A DNA stretch of 64,000 nt, from positions 186,001 through 250,000 of the forward strand of contig CBDCFM010000016.1 of NCBI GenBank assembly GCA_965216035.1, read 5' to 3'. This document shows, one piece after another, positions 27,413 to 37,141 of the stretch. The number at the start of each line of letters is the position of its first letter. Positions within the stretch are counted from its first letter, which is position 1. The position numbers and the translations under genes are program-made. The DNA is from G963664115 sp965216035. GTDB taxonomy: Bacteria; Acidobacteriota; Terriglobia; 20CM-2-55-15. A model generated the notes under the pieces. It was not told where the DNA came from, ran no database searches, and saw only the letters and a program-made list of their open reading frames with translations.

Positions 27413-27946
27413 ATGTCTCGATTGTCGTTTTCCTCTAGCGCCTTCGCCCTGCGGGTGTCGGCCGTGCTCGCCACAGTGTCTCTTGTCATGGCGGCGGCAA
27501 TCGCCGATGCCCAAACCTTGATGCAACGAAACATCTCAGTGGCGCAGGCGATGGCCGTTGTCGACGGAGTGATCGAATCTTGCGGGCGTAACGGAGCGCT
27601 GGTCACGGTCACCATCGCGGTTGTGGATCGTGCCGGCCTGCCCCGCTTGATGCTCGCCGGCGACACCTCTTCGCCGCACAATCTCGACCTGGCTCGGCGC
27701 AAGGCCTATACCGCGCGTACCTTCCGGCGCCCATCTCTGGAATGGGCGGGCCGAACAGCGGGCGATTCTACACGAGCCGGCCAACGCCAACTGGTGGACG
27801 TGATTCCGTTAGGCGGCGGCGTGCCAATCATGATCGGTGACGACCCCATCGGTGCGGTCGGCGTATCCGGTGCGGTGGGCGGTCAGCCGGCCGACGAAGC
27901 GTGCGCGATGGCGGGTGTGGCGGCGATCGCCGATCAACTGCAATAG
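27413..27946 (+). CDS. secreted GlcG/HbpS-family (DUF336) heme-binding-like protein
   Basis: A 177-residue protein with a signal peptide (about residues 1-33, ending IADA). The GlcG/HbpS fold shows in ISVAQAMAVVDGVIESC, VTVTIAVVDRAGLPRLMLAGD, RRKAYTARTF and the end GGGVPIMIGDDPIGAVGVSGA...DEACAMAGV. Family members bind heme or are accessory to oxidoreductases. The heme ligand cannot be assigned. GGAGGG lies 5 bases upstream of the start at 27413. Confidence 0.85.
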   Translation: MSRLSFSSSAFALRVSAVLATVSLVMAAAIADAQTLMQRNISVAQAMAVVDGVIESCGRNGALVTVTIAVVDRAGLPRLMLAGDTSSPHNLDLARRKAYTARTFRRPSLEWAGRTAGDSTRAGQRQLVDVIPLGGGVPIMIGDDPIGAVGVSGAVGGQPADEACAMAGVAAIADQLQ

Positions 27947-27955
27947 CACAATCAG

Positions 27956-27983
27956 CGACCCCCGTCATCGTCGTGACGACGGG
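27956..27983. terminator. GC-rich hairpin after the HbpS-like gene
   Basis: CCCCGTC and GACGGGG, with further pairing inside, form a strong stem 10 bases after the stop. There is no T run, so it may act as an RNA stabiliser or a weak terminator. Confidence 0.4.
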
Positions 27984-28157
27984 GCCTGTAGGGACAGCCC
28001 AAACGTTGGAGCGTGCACAGAAGGACCCGCACCAGTCCGCCGGCGCGGGTGAACGGCTTTCGCAGTAAAGAGGCGGTGGCCGAGGCGTTCAGCGTAAGAA
28101 ACGAGTCGGATCGGACCATGACGAAACTGTTAGGCGATCAACTTCTAACTCAAGGCA

Positions 28158-28460
28158 CTAGCAGCCCGTGGCGGAAGTCTCGAGGGTCGCGCGCAGGGGT
28201 CTTCGGGTTGCAGGCGCGAAGTGAGGAGCGGAACGATGTGATTCCATCGTGACCGACGAGGGACAAAGCCTGCGGGGCGCCTGCGGCCTCCGTTTGATAC
28301 GTCGGTGGCCCCCTGCGCCCAAAGGGTTACGGCGAAACGGGGCCGTCTTCGTTGTCACCGACTCCTCCCAATGAAAGAGCATTGTCTCGTTGTCGCCTCC
28401 TAGAATCCGGCCCCGTTTGGCCGTAACGCGACCCTCGAGACTTCCGCCACGGGCTGCTAG
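28158..28460 (+). mobile_element. MITE copy A (non-coding, about 303 bp, flanked by CTAG)
   Basis: The ends are perfect inverted repeats of 34 bases including the flanking CTAG, opening CTAGCAGCCCGTGGCGGAAG. Inside lies a second inverted pair, TTACGGCGAAACGGGGCCG against CGGCCCCGTTTGGCCGTAA. No protein is encoded. A near-identical but inverted copy is at 38182-38458. If CTAG is the duplicated target, the element proper starts CAGCCCGTGG. A 4-bp CTAG (YTAR) target is known for IS5-type transposases, so mobilisation by such an enzyme is inferred. No matching transposase is in the window. Confidence 0.85.
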
Positions 28461-29260
28461 GGGTCGACGACCTCCGCGATCTCAAAGTGGATGCCTTCGG
28501 GGCCTTCGAAGAACATCAAGTCTGAGCCAGGCGGGTTGGGTCTAACCAGATAGGGCTCGTATCCGGAGGCTTCGAGAACCTCGCCGAACGCTTCCAGCGA
28601 GGGTACGCGGAAACCCATGTGATCGAGTGAGCGGTACCGGCTCCCCGCCGCAACGCCTGCCGGGACCTGCGATATCTGGACCCATAGGTCGCCGTACAAG
28701 ATGGTATGAAACTGACCCTTGCCACGCGCCGGGACATCCTCGCCGCCAAACACTTCAAGGAACCAGTCGTGAACGCCGTCCGCGTCGGCCGCCATCAGAT
28801 GCACATGATTCACTCCGGTGTAGACCGGGTCCTCGAGTAGTTCGATTAGCGTTCCCCAGGGATCCACGATAAATGCAATGGTCGATGCTGTGATGCCGAC
28901 CCGCGGCTCGTCCCGGATCTGTGCGCCCATTTCCCTGGCCAGGGCCACGGTCGCAGCAGCGTCATCAACGGCTATGCCAAAGTGATCGATGACACCGCCC
29001 TGACTCGGCGGCGTCTCACCGTCGGCCGGCATCGTCATCACCATGCCGTTGCCATATACGACAGCCTGTCCCGGGCCACGCGGAACGACCTCGCCGCCGA
29101 GCAGCGCCTGATGCCACACCGCCGCTTCCCTCGTGTCCGGCACGCGCATGTGCACATGCGTAAAAACGCTCTGCGCCAGGACGGAACCTGGTAGTAGGAT
29201 CACGCCCAGCGTCAGGTAAACGAGCTGCATTCGAAGCCGTGGACTATCCGCGTGTGACAT
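28457..29260 (-). CDS. secreted two-domain VOC (glyoxalase/dioxygenase superfamily) protein
   Basis: A 267-residue protein with a signal peptide (about residues 11-29, ending VLAQ). Two VOC domains follow: VFTHVHMRVPDTREAAVWHQALLGGEV with IDHFGIAVDD, and VNHVHLMAADADGVHDWFLEVFGGE with LDHMGFRV. Metal-ligand His and Glu positions (HVHM, HFGI, HLM, HFEIAE) are present. The reaction is unknown. Its stop codon TAG at 28457-28459 is the outer base triplet of the MITE end, while the C-terminus FEGPEGIHFEIAEVVDP is normal for the family. The element therefore landed on or beside the native stop without harming the protein. Confidence 0.85.
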   Translation of the reverse strand: MSHADSPRLRMQLVYLTLGVILLPGSVLAQSVFTHVHMRVPDTREAAVWHQALLGGEVVPRGPGQAVVYGNGMVMTMPADGETPPSQGGVIDHFGIAVDDAAATVALAREMGAQIRDEPRVGITASTIAFIVDPWGTLIELLEDPVYTGVNHVHLMAADADGVHDWFLEVFGGEDVPARGKGQFHTILYGDLWVQISQVPAGVAAGSRYRSLDHMGFRVPSLEAFGEVLEASGYEPYLVRPNPPGSDLMFFEGPEGIHFEIAEVVDP

Positions 29261-29408
29261 GGTGATCTCCCCGTATTCACGTCGGCTGGCCTAAATTATT
29301 CCTATTGAACTGACCGGACCCCCGCCAGCCCCATGGAATCCGGTCGGTACGGCGTCATTCTGCCATGGCACACCGTGGCGGCATGGCAATATGGATAGCG
29401 GCTACGCT

Positions 29409-31055
29409 ATGTCTTTCAAGATCGCACTCTATCACGGTTACCTGCTCGGCGGGTCGGGCAGCGAGGAGTACACGCGGTACCTCGCCCGCACGCTCGCGCG
29501 GCTCGGCACCGAGGTCGTCATCATCTGCGACGACCGCCACCCCGAGCGGCTCGGCTTCGTCAGCCGTGCGGTCGCCTACGACAGGAGCGGGGCGGCGACA
29601 GAGCTCTTCTCACGTCAGCCCGAAGACCCGCAGACAGCACTGGTCAGCGTGCACCAACTACCGCGCGTGTCGGTCTACCCGGTCTTTCTCACCGACAAAC
29701 AACGCGAAGGCGTTGTCAAGTCGTTCCTCGAGCTTACTGAGGCCGAGCTCGCCGAGTATCACGCCGCGATGGTCGCCACGGTCAAGGCCGTGCTGGCGGC
29801 TGAAAAACCCGACATTCTGCACTGCAACCATCTCGTCTATCAACCCACGGTGGCCGCCGAGGCGTGCACCGAGACGGGCACGCCCTACACCGTCGTGCCT
29901 CACGGCAATTCGATCGAATACACGATCAACAAGGACAGACGTTACTTCGATCTCGCTCGCGCCGGCCTCGAAAAGGCCGACGGCATCGCCTGGATCGCAC
30001 GCGAGTTGCGCAGCCGCGTACTCGAGCAGCTCTACCCCGAGATCCGCTCCGAACTCGAAGCCAAGAGCCACATGGTCGGCATCGGGACCGACACGTCTTT
30101 GTTCAAGCCCCTCGCCCGCGCAGATCGGCGCGCGACGCTTCGTGAGATGGCGAAGATGTTTCGTCCGGGTGGCAAGACCGCCGTGCAGCGCGCCGAGCTG
30201 CGCGCCGCCCTCGACGCGGGTGACGTCGATGCGACCGGGCGCTACTGGGACGCCTACGACCATAAGGTCGAAGACGCCGATCTGCCGGAGCTGCTGGATC
30301 GCATCCCCGTCGGCACGGAAGCCGATGTGCTTTTCTTCGTCGGAGCTATGACCTACGGCAAGGGCATCCACTCGATCATCGCCGCGATGCCGGGCATTCT
30401 CGCTCGCCGCCGGGACACGCACTTGGTCCTCGTTGGGTCGGGCACCTATCGCGAAGTGCTCGAAGCTCTGACGCACGCGCTCGCCTCCGGCAACCTCGAT
30501 CTGTTTGATCGCCTCGTCGCGCGGGGCCGCGACCTCGAGCGGCAGGTGATGGATGGGCCGCTGGAAGATCTACAGGCCTACGCCGCCAACGAAAAATACC
30601 GAAACCTGCTGCGCGAGCACGGACCCATGCTCGCCGAGCGAGTGCATTTCCTGGGCCGACTCGACCACCCGCGCCTACGCTGCATCTTCGGGTGCGCCGA
30701 CGTCGGCGTGTTCCCCTCGGTCGTCAAAGAGGCCTCGCCGCTCGTCTTCCTCGAGGCGCTCTCAAACGGCGTCGTACCCGCCGGCTCCTACCACTCGGGC
30801 TTGCGCGAGGGGCTCGACGAGCTGCGCGCATACCTTCCGGGGGAGCTCTGGGAGTGCATGAAGCTGCCAACCGAGCCTGCCACCCGCGTTGCCGGCATCG
30901 CCGAGAACCTCGCCACTCTGCTCGCCGCCGTGCGCGAGCACGATCCTTCATCCTACCTGCGCTCGCTCGCGGTCAGCCGCTACGACTGGACGGCCGTCGC
31001 CGAGAAGATGCTCTCGATCTCTAAAACAATCCTCGAAGGCAGGGCGGCATCGTAA
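29409..31055 (+). CDS. GT-B glycosyltransferase (GT1/GT4-like)
   Basis: A 548-residue glycosyltransferase. The N-terminal Rossmann part has KIALYHGYLLGGSGSEEYTRYLARTLARLGTEVVIICDD, the usual glycine-rich acceptor loop. The C-terminal donor part has FVGAMTYGKGIHSIIAAMPGIL, VLVGSGTYREVLEAL and the E-x7-E-type site SVVKEASPLVFLEALSNGVVP. A long insert separates the two lobes (about residues 235-300). Start 29409 is preferred, with an ATG at 29391 also possible. Third codon positions look richer in G/C than in neighbouring genes, which suggests recent transfer. Product and acceptor are unknown, and no other polysaccharide genes are adjacent. Confidence 0.82.
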   Translation: MSFKIALYHGYLLGGSGSEEYTRYLARTLARLGTEVVIICDDRHPERLGFVSRAVAYDRSGAATELFSRQPEDPQTALVSVHQLPRVSVYPVFLTDKQREGVVKSFLELTEAELAEYHAAMVATVKAVLAAEKPDILHCNHLVYQPTVAAEACTETGTPYTVVPHGNSIEYTINKDRRYFDLARAGLEKADGIAWIARELRSRVLEQLYPEIRSELEAKSHMVGIGTDTSLFKPLARADRRATLREMAKMFRPGGKTAVQRAELRAALDAGDVDATGRYWDAYDHKVEDADLPELLDRIPVGTEADVLFFVGAMTYGKGIHSIIAAMPGILARRRDTHLVLVGSGTYREVLEALTHALASGNLDLFDRLVARGRDLERQVMDGPLEDLQAYAANEKYRNLLREHGPMLAERVHFLGRLDHPRLRCIFGCADVGVFPSVVKEASPLVFLEALSNGVVPAGSYHSGLREGLDELRAYLPGELWECMKLPTEPATRVAGIAENLATLLAAVREHDPSSYLRSLAVSRYDWTAVAEKMLSISKTILEGRAAS

Positions 31056-31327
31056 ATCAGCGAAAGCGAACAAAGGAATCGCCTTCGCTCCCGAAAGCGC
31101 TTAACAACAGAAGACAGCGGGATTGCTCATCGTACAAGACAGGGACTTCCCGGGCCTTCGGAAGCAACGATCGGAATCATGACGTTTGAGGGCGCCCGCA
31201 TCAGGCGAAAACGTTTGCAGCCCCCATGGATAATTGAGTACTCTGCTCCAAATCGGCTCCAGCGCCCCCACACGTCGCTCTGTTGACTGTTATCCTACAT
31301 CCGACATTCGTCGCTAGGAGGTCTCTT

Positions 31328-32614
31328 ATGCATCGCCCGTTGATGGCCGTCGCACTCGCATTCATCTTTGGAATGGCATCGACGCTGTTCGCGCAGCAGC
31401 CCGTGCCCACCGGGTCGTTTGCCATCGAACATGTATCCGTCATCGATATCGAGACCGGCCGACGTGTGAGCGACCGGACCGTGGTCGTCGTCGGCAACCG
31501 AATCGCCACGGTTGGACCGGCGAACAGCGTCGAGATCCCCGACAGCGCTCGTATTGTCGACGGCCGGGGAAAATTCCTGATTCCGGGGATCTGGGACATG
31601 CATGTCCACGCGATGCGCAGCCCGCTTCGCGTATTGCCATTGGCCGTTGCGAACGGCATCACCGGGCTTCGGGATATGGGAGCCAAGTTGGAGAACGCAG
31701 TCGACGCGCGGGAGGCGATTCGGAACGGACTGGTGTCGCCACGCCTGTTCCTCGCCGGCGAAGGCCTGGACGGCATTGAAGTTCCCCCGAACGGACTCCC
31801 CCCACATCCGGTGGTTCGTACGCCCGAGGAGGGACGGGCGATCGTTCGACGCTTAGACGAAGGCGGTGTGGACTTTATCAAGGTCCACAACGGTCTGGCC
31901 CGGGAGACGTTTTATGCGGTCGCCGACGAGGCAAAAAAGAGAAGGCTCCATTTTGACGGCCATCTGGCACCCGAAACCGACATTATTGAGGCTTCCGACG
32001 CCGGACAACGAGCGATCGAACACCTGTCTGGATTGCAGGTCGCGTGCGCCGCCAATCCAGGGGCCCTCCGCACTGAATCGGAGAACCCGCCACCGATCGA
32101 AATCGACCGGGAAAAGTGTGAAGCGACGATCCGCCACCTGGTGCTAAACGGAACATGGTTGACGCCCATGGTCGGGGCTCCGGGGAGAGGTGACCCTCGA
32201 ACGCGCCAGTTCAACCTGGCCATAACCCGGATGGCAAGTCAGGGAGGCCTGAGGCTCCTGGCCGGAACAGACTGGCCCGGACGCGGATTCGCGCTGGGCG
32301 ACTATTCCGGTACGAGCCGCACGATAATGGCCGAACTGGCTGGCCTCGTCGAAGCGGGACTCACACCACAAGAAGCCCTGCGGACGGCAACGATCAATCC
32401 GGCCATCCTGTGGAACATGCGGAACGACCTTGGCAGCGTCGAAGCCGGGAAGCTGGCCGACCTCCTGCTGCTGGATGGCGATCCACTCGCCGATATTACC
32501 AACACCGGCTTGATTTCGGCGGTGATCATCAACGGCCGGCTGATCGACTCGGATGCCCGCCAACGGCTGCTCGCCGACGAGCAGGCCGCTCGCTCGCGAG
32601 AAACCGGTCCGTAA
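31328..32614 (+). CDS. secreted amidohydrolase (imidazolonepropionase/prolidase-like)
   Basis: A 428-residue metal-dependent hydrolase with a signal peptide ending at STLFAQQ. The fold is clear: the N-terminal beta-sandwich HVSVIDIETGRRVSDRTVVVVGNRI, the metal site IPGIWDMHVHA, further ligands in FIKVHNGL (Lys) and HFDGHLA (His), the second site IEHLSG, the Asp in LLAGTDWPGRG and the closing sandwich VEAGKLADLLLLDGDPL. The start at 31328 has TAGGAGG upstream. Substrate is unknown. Secreted amidohydrolases of this sort are abundant in Acidobacteriota. Confidence 0.87.
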   Translation: MHRPLMAVALAFIFGMASTLFAQQPVPTGSFAIEHVSVIDIETGRRVSDRTVVVVGNRIATVGPANSVEIPDSARIVDGRGKFLIPGIWDMHVHAMRSPLRVLPLAVANGITGLRDMGAKLENAVDAREAIRNGLVSPRLFLAGEGLDGIEVPPNGLPPHPVVRTPEEGRAIVRRLDEGGVDFIKVHNGLARETFYAVADEAKKRRLHFDGHLAPETDIIEASDAGQRAIEHLSGLQVACAANPGALRTESENPPPIEIDREKCEATIRHLVLNGTWLTPMVGAPGRGDPRTRQFNLAITRMASQGGLRLLAGTDWPGRGFALGDYSGTSRTIMAELAGLVEAGLTPQEALRTATINPAILWNMRNDLGSVEAGKLADLLLLDGDPLADITNTGLISAVIINGRLIDSDARQRLLADEQAARSRETGP

Positions 32615-32700
32615 GGACAGGTTTGCCAGTTCCAGGTTCAGCTAAATCGCCCGACACACCGCAACGGGCTAATTTTCGTCGTCTGCGGCGATAAACTGCC

Positions 32701-34872
32701 TCATCTGGCGAGTGGGTCGGGACGCAGCTGGAAGTGCATCACTTTGCTCGTCGTCCCTTTACCGCCCTCCATATGGAAGGGTGCCCGCGTGCTCACGGTC
32801 GACCAGAGGCCCCTGCCTTTCCAGCCACCGTTCGGATCGTCAATGCGCCCATCCATCCATTTTGTATAGAACCCCAGCGGATAGGGGACGCGAAGAACGA
32901 CCCATTCGCCGTCCTTGAGCGCCAGTAGTCCTCCCGACGCGTTGCCGGTGTTGATCGGCACGTTGGGGCCCAGCCCGAGCGTATCGAACTGATCGACCCA
33001 GGTGTAGTAGCTGGACTCGGCGCTCCCCGATTCGGTAACGCCCTTCATTTGCGGTAGCGGCTCCGTATAGAAAGACCACCCTTCCGGACAGTGTTGCCCA
33101 GTCGCCGCCGGTCCGTTGAGCGGTCCCTCGCACTTGCGGCGATCAAAACTCGCAAGATGTCCGCTCGCCAGGGCGGCCCAGAAGACACCGTTGCGGTCAA
33201 CATCGCCTCCACGCGGTGAGAATCCTTGAACGGGTGCTTCCGGACTCTCCAAGGGCAGCTCGTAGACTTCCGCGAGCGCGGTTTCGGGCGGGTTGGTCCC
33301 TGGGTCCAGCCGTACGACAGCGCCCGGAAAATCAAGCGCTGTGCCCCAGACCGAGCCGTCGGGTGCCGGGGCGACGGCATAAAAAGCCCGACCGAATCGC
33401 TTATCCTTGGCGGGATCGGTGGGTTGGTCCGGTTCCACATATTCGTCTCTCCGGCCGTTCCCGTTCGTGTCCATGATCAGGGCGGTCCAGCCCTGCGACC
33501 GTTGCTCATCGCCGGTCTCTTCGAACATCCGGGTGTTCAACCAGCCGACGACCTGCCCGCCGCCGCTCGTCCAGAGTGTATTGTCGTCATCCTCGGCAAA
33601 CATCAGGTGATGGGTGCCGAAACACGTGCTGATATGGGTGAGCCGTTCGGTTTCCTGGTTGTACATGGCGAGGTGCCGGCGGGCACCTTCGAGCGGGTAC
33701 AGCTCAGCCGAGGGATGAGTCGATCCTTCCTTGCAATAGTCCGGATTATCGGAAGGGCGCACTGACGAGGTGATCCAGACCTGCCCCTTCTCGTCGATCA
33801 TCGGATTGTGGACGTTGTTCTTGCTGTCCCAGAGAACCTCATCGTCCCAATAGGGTGACGGCTGAGGCATTCGCGGCGATGTCGCCGGTGTGTCCGGGTC
33901 GCGGACTGTTAGGATCGCCCGGCTCGCAGTGTGGGTGACCGGATCCAGAATGGGTAGATAGTCGGCGCTGAGTTCAAGCGCTCCGTAAATGGGCCCGTAG
34001 GCATTGACCGTGGGATTCCGCCTGTCGGTTGCGACCTCGTCGTGGAGATAATCAGTTGGGTCGGCCCAGTCCCACTGAGTAATGACGACGTTTCGTTCCT
34101 CGCCCTGCGGTCGGGGTGGTTGGGGCGGCAGTTCTCCGGCGGCGATGCGGTCCGTCCAGTCCGCGAACATCTCCAGAGCCCGCGTTCGGCCAAGCCGGTT
34201 GAGGCCGTTGCTCATCCCGCCACCAGCCTGTCCGGACTGTATGCGCCGGTCCCAGGCGGCCACTGAGGAATCGAAGGTGCCGAGGCTGTCGGGGATCTCG
34301 CGTGTCGCCTTGTTGCCCAGTTGATGACAGGCCATGCAGTTACCCGATTTCACATTCCGAAGCCATTCGGCCTGACTTCTCATATTCGTCGAAATGCCGT
34401 TTCCCTCGGGCCCTGTGCCGGGGAACTCGTTCTCATTCGGCGGCTGGAGAAGGGAAAACCAGTACCCGGCCGGGTAGTATTCCGCCGCCGCGCGATCATT
34501 CGGCGCCACAACTGCTGTCAGGTTCACGATCCGGCCGGGTGCGCTCTGAATCTTTGGCGAATCCACCAGCCCGTAGCCCCGCACCCAGACGCTGTATTCC
34601 GCGCTTGGCAGATCCGGCAACAGATAGCGCCCCGCGTCATCGGTAACAACGATCTTGACAAATTTGGTGGGTAGATCCGTGGTTTCCGCAATCACCCACA
34701 CACCTGCCTCCGGCCCGTTCGCGCTGGTGACCACTCCACCGAGATCGTCGTTGTCGACGTCGACCCCTTGCCCGGTGGCCTGACTCCCTCTCGTAGAGAG
34801 CGTCGAAGTAACCACAAGCACCGCGACGAGGGCGGCTACCACGCCGAAACCCACCATTGTTTTCATCGTCAT
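32701..34872 (-). CDS. large secreted protein with carboxypeptidase-regulatory-like domain and one c-type heme motif
   Basis: A 723-residue protein. From the ATG at 34872 (CAGGAGA upstream) a signal segment VGFGVVAALVAVLVVTSTL leads to a carboxypeptidase-regulatory-like beta-sandwich (about 45-110, GGVVTSANGPEAGVWVIAETTD...VTDDAGRYLLPDLPSAEYSVWVRGYGL). One heme motif follows, CMACH. The remaining about 480 residues form a propeller with repeats such as NVHNPMIDEKGQVWITSSVR and AVAPAPDGSVWGTALDFPGAVVRLD. Such heme-propeller proteins are common in Acidobacteriota and planctomycetes and are presumed periplasmic redox proteins. Reaction unknown. Confidence 0.8.
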   Translation of the reverse strand: MTMKTMVGFGVVAALVAVLVVTSTLSTRGSQATGQGVDVDNDDLGGVVTSANGPEAGVWVIAETTDLPTKFVKIVVTDDAGRYLLPDLPSAEYSVWVRGYGLVDSPKIQSAPGRIVNLTAVVAPNDRAAAEYYPAGYWFSLLQPPNENEFPGTGPEGNGISTNMRSQAEWLRNVKSGNCMACHQLGNKATREIPDSLGTFDSSVAAWDRRIQSGQAGGGMSNGLNRLGRTRALEMFADWTDRIAAGELPPQPPRPQGEERNVVITQWDWADPTDYLHDEVATDRRNPTVNAYGPIYGALELSADYLPILDPVTHTASRAILTVRDPDTPATSPRMPQPSPYWDDEVLWDSKNNVHNPMIDEKGQVWITSSVRPSDNPDYCKEGSTHPSAELYPLEGARRHLAMYNQETERLTHISTCFGTHHLMFAEDDDNTLWTSGGGQVVGWLNTRMFEETGDEQRSQGWTALIMDTNGNGRRDEYVEPDQPTDPAKDKRFGRAFYAVAPAPDGSVWGTALDFPGAVVRLDPGTNPPETALAEVYELPLESPEAPVQGFSPRGGDVDRNGVFWAALASGHLASFDRRKCEGPLNGPAATGQHCPEGWSFYTEPLPQMKGVTESGSAESSYYTWVDQFDTLGLGPNVPINTGNASGGLLALKDGEWVVLRVPYPLGFYTKWMDGRIDDPNGGWKGRGLWSTVSTRAPFHMEGGKGTTSKVMHFQLRPDPLAR

Positions 34873-35285
34873 GTCAGATCTCCTGTTAGTGTTGCCACGC
34901 TTTGCCAAGATTGATCGATGCGACCGTTTCCTGGGCCCAGTCGCCTGTTTGTCGCCGGACGCACGTGTCCGATTTCCCCGCAGCAAATGGCTCGGTTAAG
35001 CCGTTGTGACCCAGCGTGGTGCCTGTCGAAATGGCCATGGACTCTCTCCCCGAGTGCTGTCGATTGCACAGAGAGAAAACTAGAGGCAGTCTATAGAACG
35101 AGCGAATTGGAAGCAACGCAATGTTAGATGCCGCCAAACTGACTGGAGGCCTTAGAATTGTCAGCGCGTACCCCGAATCGAATGTCCTTCGGTCTGTCTT
35201 GATCTGAGAATCCTCTTTGTTTCCGGTGTGGGTCGAGCAAAAGCATGGGCATGTCTCAGGACCTGATGCCACAAAACTACAAAGC
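34873..35285. other. intergenic stretch upstream of the heme-propeller gene
   Basis: Contains the Shine-Dalgarno CAGGAGA at its left end. No convincing gene on either strand. AT-rich patches near 35075-35130 could hold the promoter of the leftward gene, but I cannot name the boxes. Confidence 0.4.
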
Positions 35286-36818
35286 CTATCGCGAAGGCGG
35301 TGTCGAGCCACCGGAATCCGGTATGAGCATGCGGACCATCCCGTCCTGCCTTGACGTAATAAAGAGTTCTCCGTCGCGGCTGCGGCTGATATGCAGGTCG
35401 GCCCGCGTGGCGCTGGCGCCATTCGTCGCTTCGACAAGCTCCCGGAACGTCACGTAGATTCGGTCGCCTCGCGAGTTGCGGGTGTAAAGCTGGATCTCCT
35501 CGATGGGGGCCACCGTCTGCGGAATGCCGTCATCAGCCGCCTTCATTGCTTCAAGGTCGGCCGCGAAGAGCCGGCCACGACGGAGATCGCCAAACACGAA
35601 CTTCCCGCGGAGTGCCTCGATGCGGCCGTGGTAGGCGAATCCGCCCGAGACCGCATTGCCGTCGCTATGGTCGTAGATCGCCACCGGATAGGTGAAGGTA
35701 TCCTCTCTTTGTCCGTTCAAAACCTCCGTAGACAGCGGGAACAACTGATCGAGCGCCCCTCCAGGTCTGGTGATACCGTTCTCGAAATATCCCTCGCGCA
35801 GCATCCAGCCGTAGTTCTCGCCGTTGCGAACGATGTTAATTTCCTCGATGTGGTTCATCCCGATGTCCGATGCGAACATCGTCCCGTCGGTGAGATCCCA
35901 GGAAAGCCTGTGGGCGTTCCGGAACCCAGAGGCGTAAATCTCGCCGAGCGTATTGGAATCGCCGTCCGCGGCGAACCTGTTGCTCGCGGGAATCGTGTAG
36001 TCCCCAAGCCCTTTCACTCCCCCAGATACGGATGGACTGCGCGGGTCGATCCGCAAAATAGCACCGACGACGGTGTCCAGTCGCTGCAGCTGGCTGGGAT
36101 TTCTCGAGTTCAACCCGGCGCCGTTGCTGAATCCGAGATCGCTGCCGCTGGTGTAGAGCAAGCCGTAATCCTCATCGCCAGGCATCGACGTCGGATTGAA
36201 CCCCACATAGCCGAACGGGTGTGTGAGGCTATCGACCACGTGTGCCACACGGAGCAATTCACGCCGGGTCCCATCGAAGGTGTTTGCCGCCGGGTTCGCC
36301 GCCTGCCACTCCGTGATGACGTTGTGGTAGGTGACATCGGCTGGCCCGAATCCCGGGGGAATGAAATCCGGTGTAGCGGGGTTGCCCATCGCGCGCTCGC
36401 CGTGCACGGTGTAGAACAACCCGTTCCGCGCAAATCCGGGATGGAAGCCGAATCCAATGAACCCGCTCTCAAGCCTGTTGTAGGCCGCAAACGGAAAAGC
36501 GTCGGCGACGTTTGCGTATATCGTGGGGCGGTTGTCGGGATCGAGGAGGTACAAGAAGCCGCGTGAGTCGTTGACGAAACGGCGGCCATCGGGAAGGTCG
36601 CGGACGAAACTCACACGCGCCCAGCCCGCCGGATTGACGTCCTGATCAGGGGGACGCATCCCGCGCGTGGGGGGTAGTCGCACGAGGTCCGCGATCTCGA
36701 CCATCAGGCCACGTTTCTCAATCGGAGCAGGAAGTGGGTTCGTCACCTGGGGAGGCATCGCATCGGCGGTCCCCAGGGCCAGTGAGACGATAGTGGCAAG
36801 CAACGTCCAGATGCGCAT
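35286..36818 (-). CDS. secreted PQQ-dependent sugar (sorbosone-type) dehydrogenase
   Basis: A 510-residue protein. The start at 36818 (MRIWTLLATIVSLALGTADA) has AGGAGG six bases upstream and a signal peptide. The family pattern of glucose/sorbosone dehydrogenases is present: NPAGWARVSFVRDLPDGRRFVNDSRG, GFIGFGFHPGFARNGLFYTVH, GAILRIDP, EIYASGFRNAHRLSWD, GMNHIEEINIVRNGENYGW and GGFAYHGR. HPGF and the RNAHR segment are where PQQ and catalytic residues lie in relatives. An unusually long loop follows FGYVGFNP. The open frame before 36818 looks non-coding. Confidence 0.85.
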   Translation of the reverse strand: MRIWTLLATIVSLALGTADAMPPQVTNPLPAPIEKRGLMVEIADLVRLPPTRGMRPPDQDVNPAGWARVSFVRDLPDGRRFVNDSRGFLYLLDPDNRPTIYANVADAFPFAAYNRLESGFIGFGFHPGFARNGLFYTVHGERAMGNPATPDFIPPGFGPADVTYHNVITEWQAANPAANTFDGTRRELLRVAHVVDSLTHPFGYVGFNPTSMPGDEDYGLLYTSGSDLGFSNGAGLNSRNPSQLQRLDTVVGAILRIDPRSPSVSGGVKGLGDYTIPASNRFAADGDSNTLGEIYASGFRNAHRLSWDLTDGTMFASDIGMNHIEEINIVRNGENYGWMLREGYFENGITRPGGALDQLFPLSTEVLNGQREDTFTYPVAIYDHSDGNAVSGGFAYHGRIEALRGKFVFGDLRRGRLFAADLEAMKAADDGIPQTVAPIEEIQLYTRNSRGDRIYVTFRELVEATNGASATRADLHISRSRDGELFITSRQDGMVRMLIPDSGGSTPPSR

Positions 36819-37141
36819 CAATCCTCCTATGGGCAGCCAACTGCGAATATAGGGCGGTTCAACGAACGGACGAGGTGCGCCGCCCGAATCCACGCTTCGC
36901 ATGTGCCTTGTAAGTGTGCATTTTTCAAACCTAAATCTAATCATACGAAAGGCATGTTGCCAACACTGTAATGTCAACTCCAGCCGGAGACAGCGCAGAT
37001 ACAATCCCATTTGACCTGCTGCGCGACGCTGGCTCGAACTCTTTGAGGAGCCCCATAAACCCCTGGATCAACTGACCATCCAGAATCAGGCGGCCCATAC
37101 CTGGGTCCGTGAAGCATCGATCTGTCGGCTGCTTCTTAAGC

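Noticed and set aside
28013..28252. Short ORFs running into the MITE copies
   Set aside because: They cross the element end and are not conserved between the two copies.
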